This document shows, piece after piece, positions 1 through 5,488 of a stretch of 7,236 nucleotides of DNA. The notes beneath the pieces were generated by a model. The model had not been told where the DNA came from. It did not search any database and saw only the letters and a list, made by a program, of their open reading frames with translations. This stretch comes from an uncultured Eubacteriales bacterium (GTDB taxonomy: Bacteria; Bacillota; Clostridia; Oscillospirales; Oscillospiraceae), in assembly GCA_905205195.1 (NCBI GenBank), contig CAJLCS010000088.1, positions 1-7,236 of the forward strand, written 5' to 3'. Positions within the stretch are counted from its first letter, which is position 1, and each line of letters starts with the position of its first letter. The position numbers and the translations under genes are program-made.

Positions 1-90
1 CACCCCCCCGGTGCTCGCAACCCGGCCCGCCGCGCCCCGGGGCCCCCGCCGCCCGGCCGCCGCCCCGTGCCCGCCGCACATGCCCCCCCG
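1..90. other. Suspect low-complexity G/C-homopolymer stretch at window edge
   Basis: The first ~90 bases are almost entirely C and G, with C runs at 3-9 and 82-88 and a run of six G at 90-95. The overlapping ABC ATPase frame stays open, but its translation here is Gly/Arg/Ala-rich and does not resemble the usual C-terminus of the family. The rest of the same gene looks normal. I read this as probable sequencing or assembly error at a contig end, though a genuinely divergent tail cannot be excluded. Confidence 0.5.
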
Positions 91-1005
91 GGGGGGCTGC
101 CGCTCATAGTCGATGGCCAGCGCCAGCGGATTGCGGCAGGCAAAGGCGTCGCCCGGCGGCGGATCCAGCAGAGACGGCGGCATTCCGGCAATGGGCTGCA
201 AACGGCCGCTGCGTCTGGCGTAGGCGGGCAGCGCCTGCAGCAGCCCCCAGGTGTAGGGATGCCGGGGGTCCTCGTACACCTCGTCGGCGGTGCCGATTTC
301 CACCAGCTGCCCGGCGTACATGATGGCCACCCGGTCGGCGGCCCGGGCCACCACGCCCAGATCGTGGGACACCAGAATGGTGGACATCCGCTCCTGACGG
401 CGGATTTCCTTCAGAAGCTCCAGAATCTGGGCCTGAATGGTCACATCCAGCGCCGTGGTCGGTTCGTCGGCCAGCAGAATCCGGGGCTTTCCGGCCAGCG
501 CGATGGCCAGCACGATGCGCTGGCACATTCCGCCGGAAAACTGGGCAGGGTACTGGCGGCTCCGGACCGCCGGGTCGGCAATGCCCACCCGGTCCATCAG
601 AGAAAGGACCTGCCGGTTGACCGCCGTCCGGGATAGTCCCGGCCCGTGGAGGCGGACGGCTTCGGCAATCTGTCGTCCAACGGTCATGGTGGGATTCAGA
701 GCAGACAGCGGATCCTGAAAGACCATGGCAAGCAATCTGCCCCGGAGGGGTTGCAGCTGCGCTTCCGTGTAGGCGGTCAGGTCCTGCCCGGCGGCGAGAA
801 TCTGCCCGCCGGTGATGGCGGCCTGCTTGGGCAGCAGGCCGATGAGGGAGCGGCAGAGAATGCTCTTGCCGCAGCCGGATTCGCCGACGATAGCCAGTAC
901 CTCCCCCTCGGACAGGGAAAAGCTCACGTCCCGGACGGCCTGCACCGTCCCGGCGGGGGTGTGGATGCCCACGGAAAGATGCCGGACCTCCAATAATTCA
1001 GACAT
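1..1005 (-). CDS. Peptide/nickel-type ABC transporter ATP-binding protein (DppD/OppD/NikD family), 3' end outside window
   Basis: This is the cytoplasmic ATPase subunit that would power an oligopeptide- or nickel-type importer fed by the upstream binding protein. Reading back from ATG at 1005, the frame stays open to the window edge (335 codons). The visible motifs are Walker A GESGCGKS (residues 41-48), Q-loop Gln97, signature FSGGMCQR (156-163), Walker B ILLADEP (176-182), D-loop ALD (185-187) and switch His214. An OppD/DppD-type C-terminal extension begins near RHPYTWGL (248-255) and includes a PPSLLDPPPGDAFA segment. The start is supported by AAAGGAG (complement of 1014-1020), 8 nt upstream. 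Family members are usually about 320-340 residues, so little should be missing. After residue ~306 (below ~90) the translation becomes Gly/Arg/Ala-rich and loses family resemblance, probably through sequence error at a contig end. The family is certain; the substrate (peptide or nickel) is inferred only from context. Confidence 0.93.
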   Translation of the reverse strand, partial: MSELLEVRHLSVGIHTPAGTVQAVRDVSFSLSEGEVLAIVGESGCGKSILCRSLIGLLPKQAAITGGQILAAGQDLTAYTEAQLQPLRGRLLAMVFQDPLSALNPTMTVGRQIAEAVRLHGPGLSRTAVNRQVLSLMDRVGIADPAVRSRQYPAQFSGGMCQRIVLAIALAGKPRILLADEPTTALDVTIQAQILELLKEIRRQERMSTILVSHDLGVVARAADRVAIMYAGQLVEIGTADEVYEDPRHPYTWGLLQALPAYARRSGRLQPIAGMPPSLLDPPPGDAFACRNPLALAIDYERQPPRGGMCGGHGAAAGRRGPRGAAGRVASTGGV

Positions 1006-1032
1006 GGAAAAAACTCCTTTAAACACGGGAAA

Positions 1033-1050
1033 GGGGCCGGTAACGGCCCC
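1033..1050 (-). terminator. Intercistronic hairpin between binding protein and ATPase genes
   Basis: A perfect 7-bp GC stem (GGGGCCG/CGGCCCC) with a 4-nt loop lies 20 nt after the binding-protein stop codon. In the minus-strand transcript it is followed by TTTCCCGTGTTTAAA, a poor U-tract. It is therefore more likely a partial attenuator or a 3'-end stabiliser than a full terminator. That would give more binding protein than ATPase, as is common in importer operons. Function is inferred from structure and position only. Confidence 0.55.
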
Positions 1051-1070
1051 TTATGTGCGATTCAATGCGG

Positions 1071-2606
1071 TTACGCCAGCGTCCAGTCACAGACGTTCCA
1101 GAAGATGCCGACGCCGTGGTGGCCCAGCACGGTGGAAGTCGAAATGCCGGAAATCGGGCGGCTGGTGACGTAGATGGCGTCGATGTAGCAGAAGAAGGTG
1201 TAGGCCGGTTTTTCGGCCAGCGCCGTCTGGAAGGCAGCGTAGGCTTCCGCCCGCTTGGACGGATCGTCGGTGCGCCGGGCTTCGGTGAGGTAACGGTCCA
1301 CGTCGGCGTTGGAATAGCCGGAGTAGTTGGCGCCCTTGTCGGTGCCGAACACCTTGTAGGTGTGGTCGTCGGCGTCAAAGGGGGAGCCCCAGCCGATGAT
1401 GCAGCACTCCTGATTGCCCCAGTCGATGCCGCCTGCGGGCACCGCCGCCGTCACGTCCAGGCCCACGGCCTGCAGCTGCTGGGCGGCAATCTGGGCCAGG
1501 TCAATCCGGACCTGATCGCCGGGGGTGGCGTTGATGGTAAAGCCGATGCGCTTGCCGTCCCGGCACCAGTAGCCCTCGCTGTCCTTCTCGCAGCCTGCGG
1601 CAGCCAGAAGCGCGGCGGTTTTGGCGGGATCGTAATCGTAGTGCTCCACGTCGGGGTTGTTGTAGACGTTGCGCTGCAGGGGACCGTAGGCGGTTTCGCC
1701 GCAGCCCAGCAGCACGGCGTCCACCATGGCCTGCCGGTCGATGGCGTAGTTGATGGCCGGGATCAGATCGGCGTTTTCCTGCCAGTAGGCGTTGTGGAAG
1801 TTGTAAAGAATGCCCCGATAGTCCGAGGTTTTCATGTCGTAAACGGTAAAGCCGCTTTTTTCCCGCAGGGCGGTGCCGTCCTTGGGGGTGACCTGGGACA
1901 GCGTCAGCTCACCGGACTGGAGCTGCATGGACTTGGCGGCGTCATCGGTGACGATTTTGAAGATAATCGTGTCAATTTTGGCGGGACCGGCGAAATAATC
2001 CGGATTTTTTTCCATGGTGATGGCCTGCCCCACGTCCCAGGAGACAAACCGGTAGGGGCCGGTGCCCACGGGGTGCAGGAAGAATTCGGAGGTCTGCCAG
2101 TTTTCGCTCTCCAGCAGGTGCTTGGGCAGAATCGGCATGGTCATGTATTCCAGAAAGGCGTAGTTCGGCGCGGAAAGCCGGAAACAGACGGTATGCTCGT
2201 CGGGGACGGTGATTTCTTCCACGTCTTCGTAGTTCGGCGCGTTTTCCGACTCGTTGGCCGGGTCCATAATGGCCTCAATGGTGAAGCGCACGTCCTCGGC
2301 GGTGAAGGGCTTGCCGTCGTGCCACTTTACGTTTTCCTCCAGATGGAAGGTGTAGGTGTTGGTGACTTCATCCAACTCCCAGCTTTTGGCCAGACGGGGG
2401 ATGATGCTGCCGGTGCCGTCGTGATCGGTCAGACCGTCGAACAGCAGGGCGTTGATTTCGCAGTGCTCGTCCAGTGCCGGATTGATGCGGGTGTAGTCCG
2501 TGCTGCCGTAGACCAGCGTGGCGCCTTCGCCGCCGGAGGTGCCGCAGGCGGCAGTACCCAGCAGCAGGCAGAGCGTCAGGGCAATGAGAATCAGTCGTTT
2601 GAACAT
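1071..2606 (-). CDS. Family 5 extracellular solute-binding lipoprotein, candidate nickel- or peptide-binding component of an ABC importer
   Basis: A secreted, membrane-anchored receptor of 511 residues, a normal length for SBP_bac_5 (DppA/OppA/NikA). The N-terminus has MFKR, a hydrophobic stretch and a lipobox ending in Cys21 (GTAAC). The family fold is recognisable from WELDEVTNTYTFHLEENVKW (76-95), DGKPFTAEDVRFTIEAI (97-113), PVGTGPYRF (179-187) and the late GWGSPFDADDH segment (405-415). A His-His pair at 496-497 in VLGHHGVGIFW, together with His48, is a plausible metal site: His pairs near the C-terminus are reported as nickel ligands in NikZ-type proteins (from memory). The start is supported by AGGA (complement of 2613-2616), 6 nt upstream. 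It is first in a minus-strand transcript with the ATPase gene and divergent from the nickel-cofactor operon, so nickel or a nickel chelate is a reasonable substrate. A dipeptide or oligopeptide remains possible. Confidence 0.93.
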   Translation of the reverse strand: MFKRLILIALTLCLLLGTAACGTSGGEGATLVYGSTDYTRINPALDEHCEINALLFDGLTDHDGTGSIIPRLAKSWELDEVTNTYTFHLEENVKWHDGKPFTAEDVRFTIEAIMDPANESENAPNYEDVEEITVPDEHTVCFRLSAPNYAFLEYMTMPILPKHLLESENWQTSEFFLHPVGTGPYRFVSWDVGQAITMEKNPDYFAGPAKIDTIIFKIVTDDAAKSMQLQSGELTLSQVTPKDGTALREKSGFTVYDMKTSDYRGILYNFHNAYWQENADLIPAINYAIDRQAMVDAVLLGCGETAYGPLQRNVYNNPDVEHYDYDPAKTAALLAAAGCEKDSEGYWCRDGKRIGFTINATPGDQVRIDLAQIAAQQLQAVGLDVTAAVPAGGIDWGNQECCIIGWGSPFDADDHTYKVFGTDKGANYSGYSNADVDRYLTEARRTDDPSKRAEAYAAFQTALAEKPAYTFFCYIDAIYVTSRPISGISTSTVLGHHGVGIFWNVCDWTLA

Positions 2607-2635
2607 GGGAAGTCCTCTCTTTTTCGGTTTTCTCT

Positions 2636-2664
2636 ATTTTAACGGCAGATTCCCTCTGGCACAA
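2636..2664 (-). promoter_or_regulatory. Candidate sigma-70 promoter for the binding-protein/ATPase transcript
   Basis: Read on the minus strand, the sequence has a -35 of TTGTGC (complement of 2659-2664), a 17-nt spacer and a -10 of TAAAAT (complement of 2636-2641). Transcription would begin near 2629, giving a leader of only about 23 nt before the start codon at 2606. The match to consensus is good and the position fits, but no start site has been mapped. Confidence 0.6.
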
Positions 2665-2666
2665 GC

Positions 2667-2677
2667 CCCCCAGGGGG
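2667..2677. promoter_or_regulatory. Perfect dyad CCCCCAGGGGG, possible operator
   Basis: An 11-bp perfect inverted repeat about a central A, just upstream of the minus-strand -35 box (2659-2664). The one-base centre rules out an RNA hairpin, so any role would be as a protein site on DNA. In GC-rich DNA such a short dyad can arise by chance, so confidence is low. Confidence 0.25.
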
Positions 2678-2695
2678 ATGTTTTTTACGGTTTTT

Positions 2696-2709
2696 CGCAA
2701 AGTTTTGCG
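2696..2709. promoter_or_regulatory. Palindrome CGCAAAGTTTTGCG, candidate regulator binding site
   Basis: Perfect 6-bp arms CGCAAA/TTTGCG flank a GT centre. The site sits 6 bp upstream of the larE -35 box (2716-2721) and within the 51 bp between the two divergent -35 boxes. Position and symmetry suit a dimeric transcription factor controlling one or both promoters. It does not match the E. coli NikR palindrome. The regulator is unknown. Confidence 0.4.
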
Positions 2710-2715
2710 CCGCCC

Positions 2716-2744
2716 TTGCAATCGGACTCCGGCAATGGTATGAT
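2716..2744 (+). promoter_or_regulatory. Candidate sigma-70 promoter for the lar operon, with extended -10
   Basis: The -35 is TTGCAA (2716-2721), the spacer is 17 nt and the -10 is TATGAT (2739-2744). TGG immediately upstream makes an extended -10 (TGn). Transcription would start near 2751, leaving a leader of about 24 nt before larE, too short for a riboswitch. Control is therefore more likely at the DNA level. An imperfect dyad, CCnTTGC-N12-GCAAnGG (2713-2738), spans the -35 and spacer and could be an operator. Confidence 0.65.
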
Positions 2745-2763
2745 AATGCTATCTTGCGATCCG

Positions 2764-2769
2764 AAGGAG
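2764..2769 (+). promoter_or_regulatory. Ribosome binding site that sets the larE start
   Basis: AAGGAG lies 5 nt before ATG 2775 and 8 nt before ATG 2778. It falls inside the longer frame that could begin at TTG 2754, which argues against that upstream start. The choice between the two adjacent ATGs changes the protein by one residue. Confidence 0.75.
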
Positions 2770-2774
2770 CGACC

Positions 2775-3521
2775 ATGATGACATTACAGGAGTTTTTCCG
2801 GGAAAATCCACGGGTGGCGCTGGGTTTTTCCGGCGGGACCGATTCGTCCTACCTGCTCTATGAAGCGAAAAGGTGCGGCGCCCGGGTGCAGCCCTACTAT
2901 ATGAAAACGGCGTTTCAGCCGGAGTTTGAATTTGAAGATGCCTGCCGTCTTGCCCGGCAGCTGGATATTCCGCTGAAGGTACTCAAGCTGGACGCCCTCA
3001 GCGCCCCCGGCGTGGCGGAAAATCCGGCCAACCGGTGCTATTTCTGCAAGACGGCGCTGTTCGGCGCCCTGCAGAAGCAGGCGCTGGCCGACGGCTACAC
3101 GGTGCTGATGGACGGCACCAACGCCTCCGACGATGCCGGAGACCGGCCGGGGATGAAGGCACTGCAGGAGATGTCCGTCCGGTCCCCGCTGCGGGAGTGC
3201 GGCCTGACCAAGGCCCAGATCCGGGAAAATTCCCGGCAGGCCGGGCTGTTTACCTGGAATAAGCCGGCCTACGCCTGTCTGGCCACCCGGATTCCCACCG
3301 GTGAGCGCCTGACGGCGGAGAAGCTCCGCCGGGTGGAGGCCGCCGAGGGCGCCCTGTTCGATCTGGGCTTTACGGATTTCCGGGTGCGGGTGTTTCATGA
3401 CGCGGCACGCATTCAGCTGAAGCCGGATCAGTTCCCGGCGGCGGTGGAAAAGCGCACGGTCATTGTGGAGGCCCTGTCCCCTTACTTCCGGCCGGTGCTG
3501 CTGGATCTGGAGGCGCGGTAA
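2775..3521 (+). CDS. larE: LarE, ATP-dependent sulfur transferase of nickel-pincer nucleotide synthesis
   Basis: LarE is a cytoplasmic PP-loop enzyme that AMP-activates the pyridinium biscarboxylic acid mononucleotide made by LarB and turns its carboxylates into thiocarboxylates, the sulfur ligands for nickel. The 248-residue protein has the PP-loop SGGTDSS (19-25), MDGTNASDDAGDRPG (112-126), VRSPLRE (135-141) and KPAYACLATRIPTGERL (163-179). Cys88 and Cys91 (NRCYFC) plus Cys168 (YACLATR) give a three-cysteine set. In the best-studied enzyme, from Lactobacillus plantarum, one Cys in the last motif is a sacrificial sulfur donor. Homologues with the CxxC plus Cys set, such as that of Thermotoga maritima, bind a [4Fe-4S] cluster, so this protein is more likely of that type. 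It is first in the operon, and its stop codon abuts the larB start. The start was chosen by the ribosome binding site over a TTG at 2754. Confidence 0.95.
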   Translation: MMTLQEFFRENPRVALGFSGGTDSSYLLYEAKRCGARVQPYYMKTAFQPEFEFEDACRLARQLDIPLKVLKLDALSAPGVAENPANRCYFCKTALFGALQKQALADGYTVLMDGTNASDDAGDRPGMKALQEMSVRSPLRECGLTKAQIRENSRQAGLFTWNKPAYACLATRIPTGERLTAEKLRRVEAAEGALFDLGFTDFRVRVFHDAARIQLKPDQFPAAVEKRTVIVEALSPYFRPVLLDLEAR

Positions 3522-4277
3522 ATGGAGCAGAAGGAACTGCGGGCGCTGTTGGCCCAGGTGGCGGCGGGGACGCTGTCGGTAGACGAGGCCATGCTCAAAT
3601 GGAAGGCCGAGCCGGTGGAGGAGCTGGGCTTTGCCCGGGTGGACCATCACCGGGCGGTGCGGCAGGGCATCGGCGAGGTGATTTACGGCGCCGGGAAAAC
3701 CCCGGAGCAGATCTGGAAAATCGCCCGTTCCCTCCGGGACGGCGGCCAGAAAACCGTGCTGATTACCCGCCTGTCCAAGGAGGCGGCGGAGATCGTGGAG
3801 ACCCACGTCCCGCTGACCTATGACCCCATGGGGCGGATCGGCATCGTGGGGCCGCTGCCGGAGCCGGACGGCGTGGGCACCGTGGTGATTGCCACCGGCG
3901 GCACCAGCGATATGCCGGTGGCGGAGGAAGCGGCCTGGACGGCGCAGGCACTGGGCAACCGGGTCACCCGGCTGTACGACGTGGGCGTGGCGGGGATTCA
4001 CCGGCTGCTGGCCCATCAGGAGGAAATCATGTCTGCCCGGGTGGTGATTGCCATTGCCGGGATGGAAGGCGCGCTGGCCAGCGTGGTGGGGGGGCTGGCG
4101 GACTGCCCGGTGATTGCGGTGCCCACCAGCGTGGGCTACGGCGTGGCCTTCGGCGGTCTGGCGGCCCTGCTGTCCATGCTCAATTCCTGCGCCAGCGGCG
4201 TCAGCGTGGTGAACATCGACAACGGCTTCGGTGCCGGCTATCTGGCCAGTATCATCAATCATTTGAGGGAGGAATAA
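3522..4277 (+). CDS. larB: LarB, pyridinium-3,5-biscarboxylic acid mononucleotide synthase
   Basis: LarB performs the first step of nickel-pincer nucleotide synthesis: carboxylation of the pyridinium ring of nicotinic acid adenine dinucleotide (NaAD) at C5, with hydrolysis that releases AMP. The 251-residue length is normal. The N-terminal helical part includes FARVDHHRAVRQGIGEVIYG (37-56). The C-terminal half is a PurE/AIR carboxylase-like domain with TGGTSDMPVAEEA (125-137), IAGMEGALASVVGGL (178-192), PTSVGYGVAFGGLAAL (201-216) and NSCASGVSVVNIDNGFGAGY (221-240). Cys223 in NSCASG corresponds by motif to the Cys that forms a covalent adduct with the substrate in L. plantarum LarB. The ATG follows the larE stop directly, and its GGAGG (3509-3513) lies inside larE, so translation is probably coupled. 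Confidence 0.96.
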   Translation: MEQKELRALLAQVAAGTLSVDEAMLKWKAEPVEELGFARVDHHRAVRQGIGEVIYGAGKTPEQIWKIARSLRDGGQKTVLITRLSKEAAEIVETHVPLTYDPMGRIGIVGPLPEPDGVGTVVIATGGTSDMPVAEEAAWTAQALGNRVTRLYDVGVAGIHRLLAHQEEIMSARVVIAIAGMEGALASVVGGLADCPVIAVPTSVGYGVAFGGLAALLSMLNSCASGVSVVNIDNGFGAGYLASIINHLREE

Positions 4278-4278
4278 G

Positions 4279-5475
4279 ATGCGGCGGTTATATCTGGATT
4301 GCAGCATGGGCGCAGCCGGCGATATGCTGATGGCGGCGCTGCTGGAGCTGACAGAGGACAAAGCGGCCTTCCTGACGCAAATGAACGGTCTCGGCCTGCC
4401 GGGGGTCACGGTGGCGGCGGAGCCTGCGGTGAAATGCGGCATTACCGGCACCCATGTGCGGGTGACGGTGGCGGGTACGGAGGAGGACGACCATCTCCAT
4501 GACCACGATCATCATGACCATGAACATGAACACCACCACGATCACCACGGCCTGTCGGAGATTCTGGACCTGATTTCCCGTCTGGACCTGCCCGCCCGGG
4601 TGAAAACCGACGCGGCGGCGGTGTACCGGGACATTGCCCGGGCCGAGGGTCACGTCCACGGCCGGGAGGTGGACCAGATTCACTTCCACGAGGTTGGCTC
4701 CCTGGATGCGGTGGCGGACGTGGTGGGCGTGTGCCTGCTGATGCACACGCTGGCGCCGGACGAAATCACCGCGTCGGCGGTTCATGTGGGCAGCGGACAG
4801 GTGCGCTGCGCCCACGGCGTTCTGCCGGTCCCGGCGCCGGCCACGGCGTACCTGCTGCGGGATGTGCCGATTTACGGCGGCGCCATCCGAGGAGAGCTTT
4901 GCACCCCCACCGGCGCGGCGCTGCTGAAGCATTTTGTCACCCGGTTCGGCCCCATGGAGCCGATGCGGCCGGAGAAAATCGGCTACGGCATGGGCCGGAA
5001 GGATTTTGAGGTGGCCAACTGCCTGCGGGCCATGCTGGGCACGGCGGAAGGGGAAAGCGGCGACATCTGCGAGCTGCGTTGCAATCTGGACGACATGACC
5101 GGCGAGGAAATCGGCTTTGCCATGGAGCGGCTGCTGGATGCCGGGGCACTGGACGTGTTCACCACGGCCATCGGTATGAAAAAGAGTCGGCCTGGCGTTA
5201 TGTTAACCTGTCTGTGCCGCCGGGTGGACATTCAGACCATGGCGGCGCTGCTGCTGCGCCATACGACGACGCTGGGCGTCCGGGAAACGGTCTGCCGCCG
5301 GTATACGCTGGAGCGGCAGGAGGAAACGGTCCGGACCTCTTGGGGAGACGTCCGCATCAAGCATTCCCGGGGCTACGGCGCCGACCGGCAGAAGGCGGAA
5401 TTTGAGGATTTGGCCCGGATTGCCCGGGAGCAGGACATGACGCTGGCGCAGGTCCGGGAAAAAATCGAAAAATAA
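4279..5475 (+). CDS. larC: LarC, CTP-dependent nickel insertase of nickel-pincer nucleotide synthesis (LarC1 and LarC2 regions in one frame)
   Basis: LarC inserts nickel into the dithiocarboxylated precursor, forming the C-Ni bond in a CTP-dependent cyclometallation. The 398-residue protein has the N-terminal DCSMGAAGDMLMAALLEL (7-24), a His/Asp stretch (72-90), DQIHFHEVGSLDAVADVVGV (132-151), HVGSGQVRCAHGVLPVPAPA (169-188) and GELCTPTGAALLKHF (205-219), then the LarC2 (CTP-binding) half from about 265 with CNLDDMTGEEIGFAMERLL (268-286) and GMKKSRPGVML (299-309). L. plantarum makes the full-length protein through a ribosomal frameshift between larC1 and larC2; here one uninterrupted frame covers both. 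The start lies 1 nt after the larB stop, preceded by AGGGAGGA (4266-4273). The third gene of the operon; it completes the pathway with larE and larB. Confidence 0.96.
   Translation: MRRLYLDCSMGAAGDMLMAALLELTEDKAAFLTQMNGLGLPGVTVAAEPAVKCGITGTHVRVTVAGTEEDDHLHDHDHHDHEHEHHHDHHGLSEILDLISRLDLPARVKTDAAAVYRDIARAEGHVHGREVDQIHFHEVGSLDAVADVVGVCLLMHTLAPDEITASAVHVGSGQVRCAHGVLPVPAPATAYLLRDVPIYGGAIRGELCTPTGAALLKHFVTRFGPMEPMRPEKIGYGMGRKDFEVANCLRAMLGTAEGESGDICELRCNLDDMTGEEIGFAMERLLDAGALDVFTTAIGMKKSRPGVMLTCLCRRVDIQTMAALLLRHTTTLGVRETVCRRYTLERQEETVRTSWGDVRIKHSRGYGADRQKAEFEDLARIAREQDMTLAQVREKIEK
4492..4548 (+). other. Histidine-rich segment within LarC
   Basis: Residues 72-90 hold 12 His, with Asp and Glu making up nearly all the rest (HDHDHHDHEHEHHH). 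It lies between the N-terminal domain and the GLSEILDLI helix, a place where LarC proteins often carry a variable His-rich loop. Such segments usually bind nickel or zinc, so nickel storage or hand-over to the active site is a plausible but untested role. Confidence 0.8.
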
Positions 5476-5488
5476 GAGGAATTTTGTC

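Noticed and set aside
1053..2642. A 529-codon open frame on the plus strand opposite the binding-protein gene
   Set aside because: It is a mirror of a clear SBP_bac_5 gene with a lipobox and ribosome binding site. Its translation is Gly/Val/Phe-rich and matches no family I know. Long antisense frames are common in GC-rich DNA.
2665..2690. CCCCCAGGGGG followed by ATGTTTTTT as a plus-strand terminator
   Set aside because: A one-base centre cannot form a hairpin loop, and pairing with a wider loop would leave only three or four base pairs. There is also no gene upstream on that strand to terminate.
2738..2743. GTATGA, the half-site of the E. coli NikR operator, at the lar -10 box
   Set aside because: The partner TCATAC is not found 16 nt downstream (2760-2765), so the full palindrome is absent. 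The six bases are explained by the extended -10 element.
2754..2774. TTG start giving LarE seven extra residues
   Set aside because: The AAGGAG ribosome binding site (2764-2769) lies inside that extension and points to the ATGs at 2775/2778. The predicted transcription start near 2751 would also leave almost no leader for a TTG start.
2607..2774. A nickel/cobalt or other riboswitch ahead of either operon
   Set aside because: Both predicted leaders are only about 23-24 nt, far too short for a known aptamer, and no long stem-rich conserved structure is visible.
2784..4451. A 555-codon open frame on the minus strand opposite larE, larB and the start of larC
   Set aside because: It runs across three genes with unmistakable family motifs on the other strand, and its His/Arg/Gln-rich translation is typical of an antisense shadow.
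4492..4548. CAT/CAC-rich repeat as a DNA tandem repeat or replication artefact
   Set aside because: It is in frame, codon composition varies (CAT and CAC, GAC, GAT and GAA), and a His-rich loop at this place is known in LarC proteins, so it is coding.
5025..5090. Ribosomal frameshift or frameshift mutation at the LarC1/LarC2 junction
   Set aside because: The frame is continuous and both halves translate correctly in the same frame, with no A/T-rich slippery heptamer seen.
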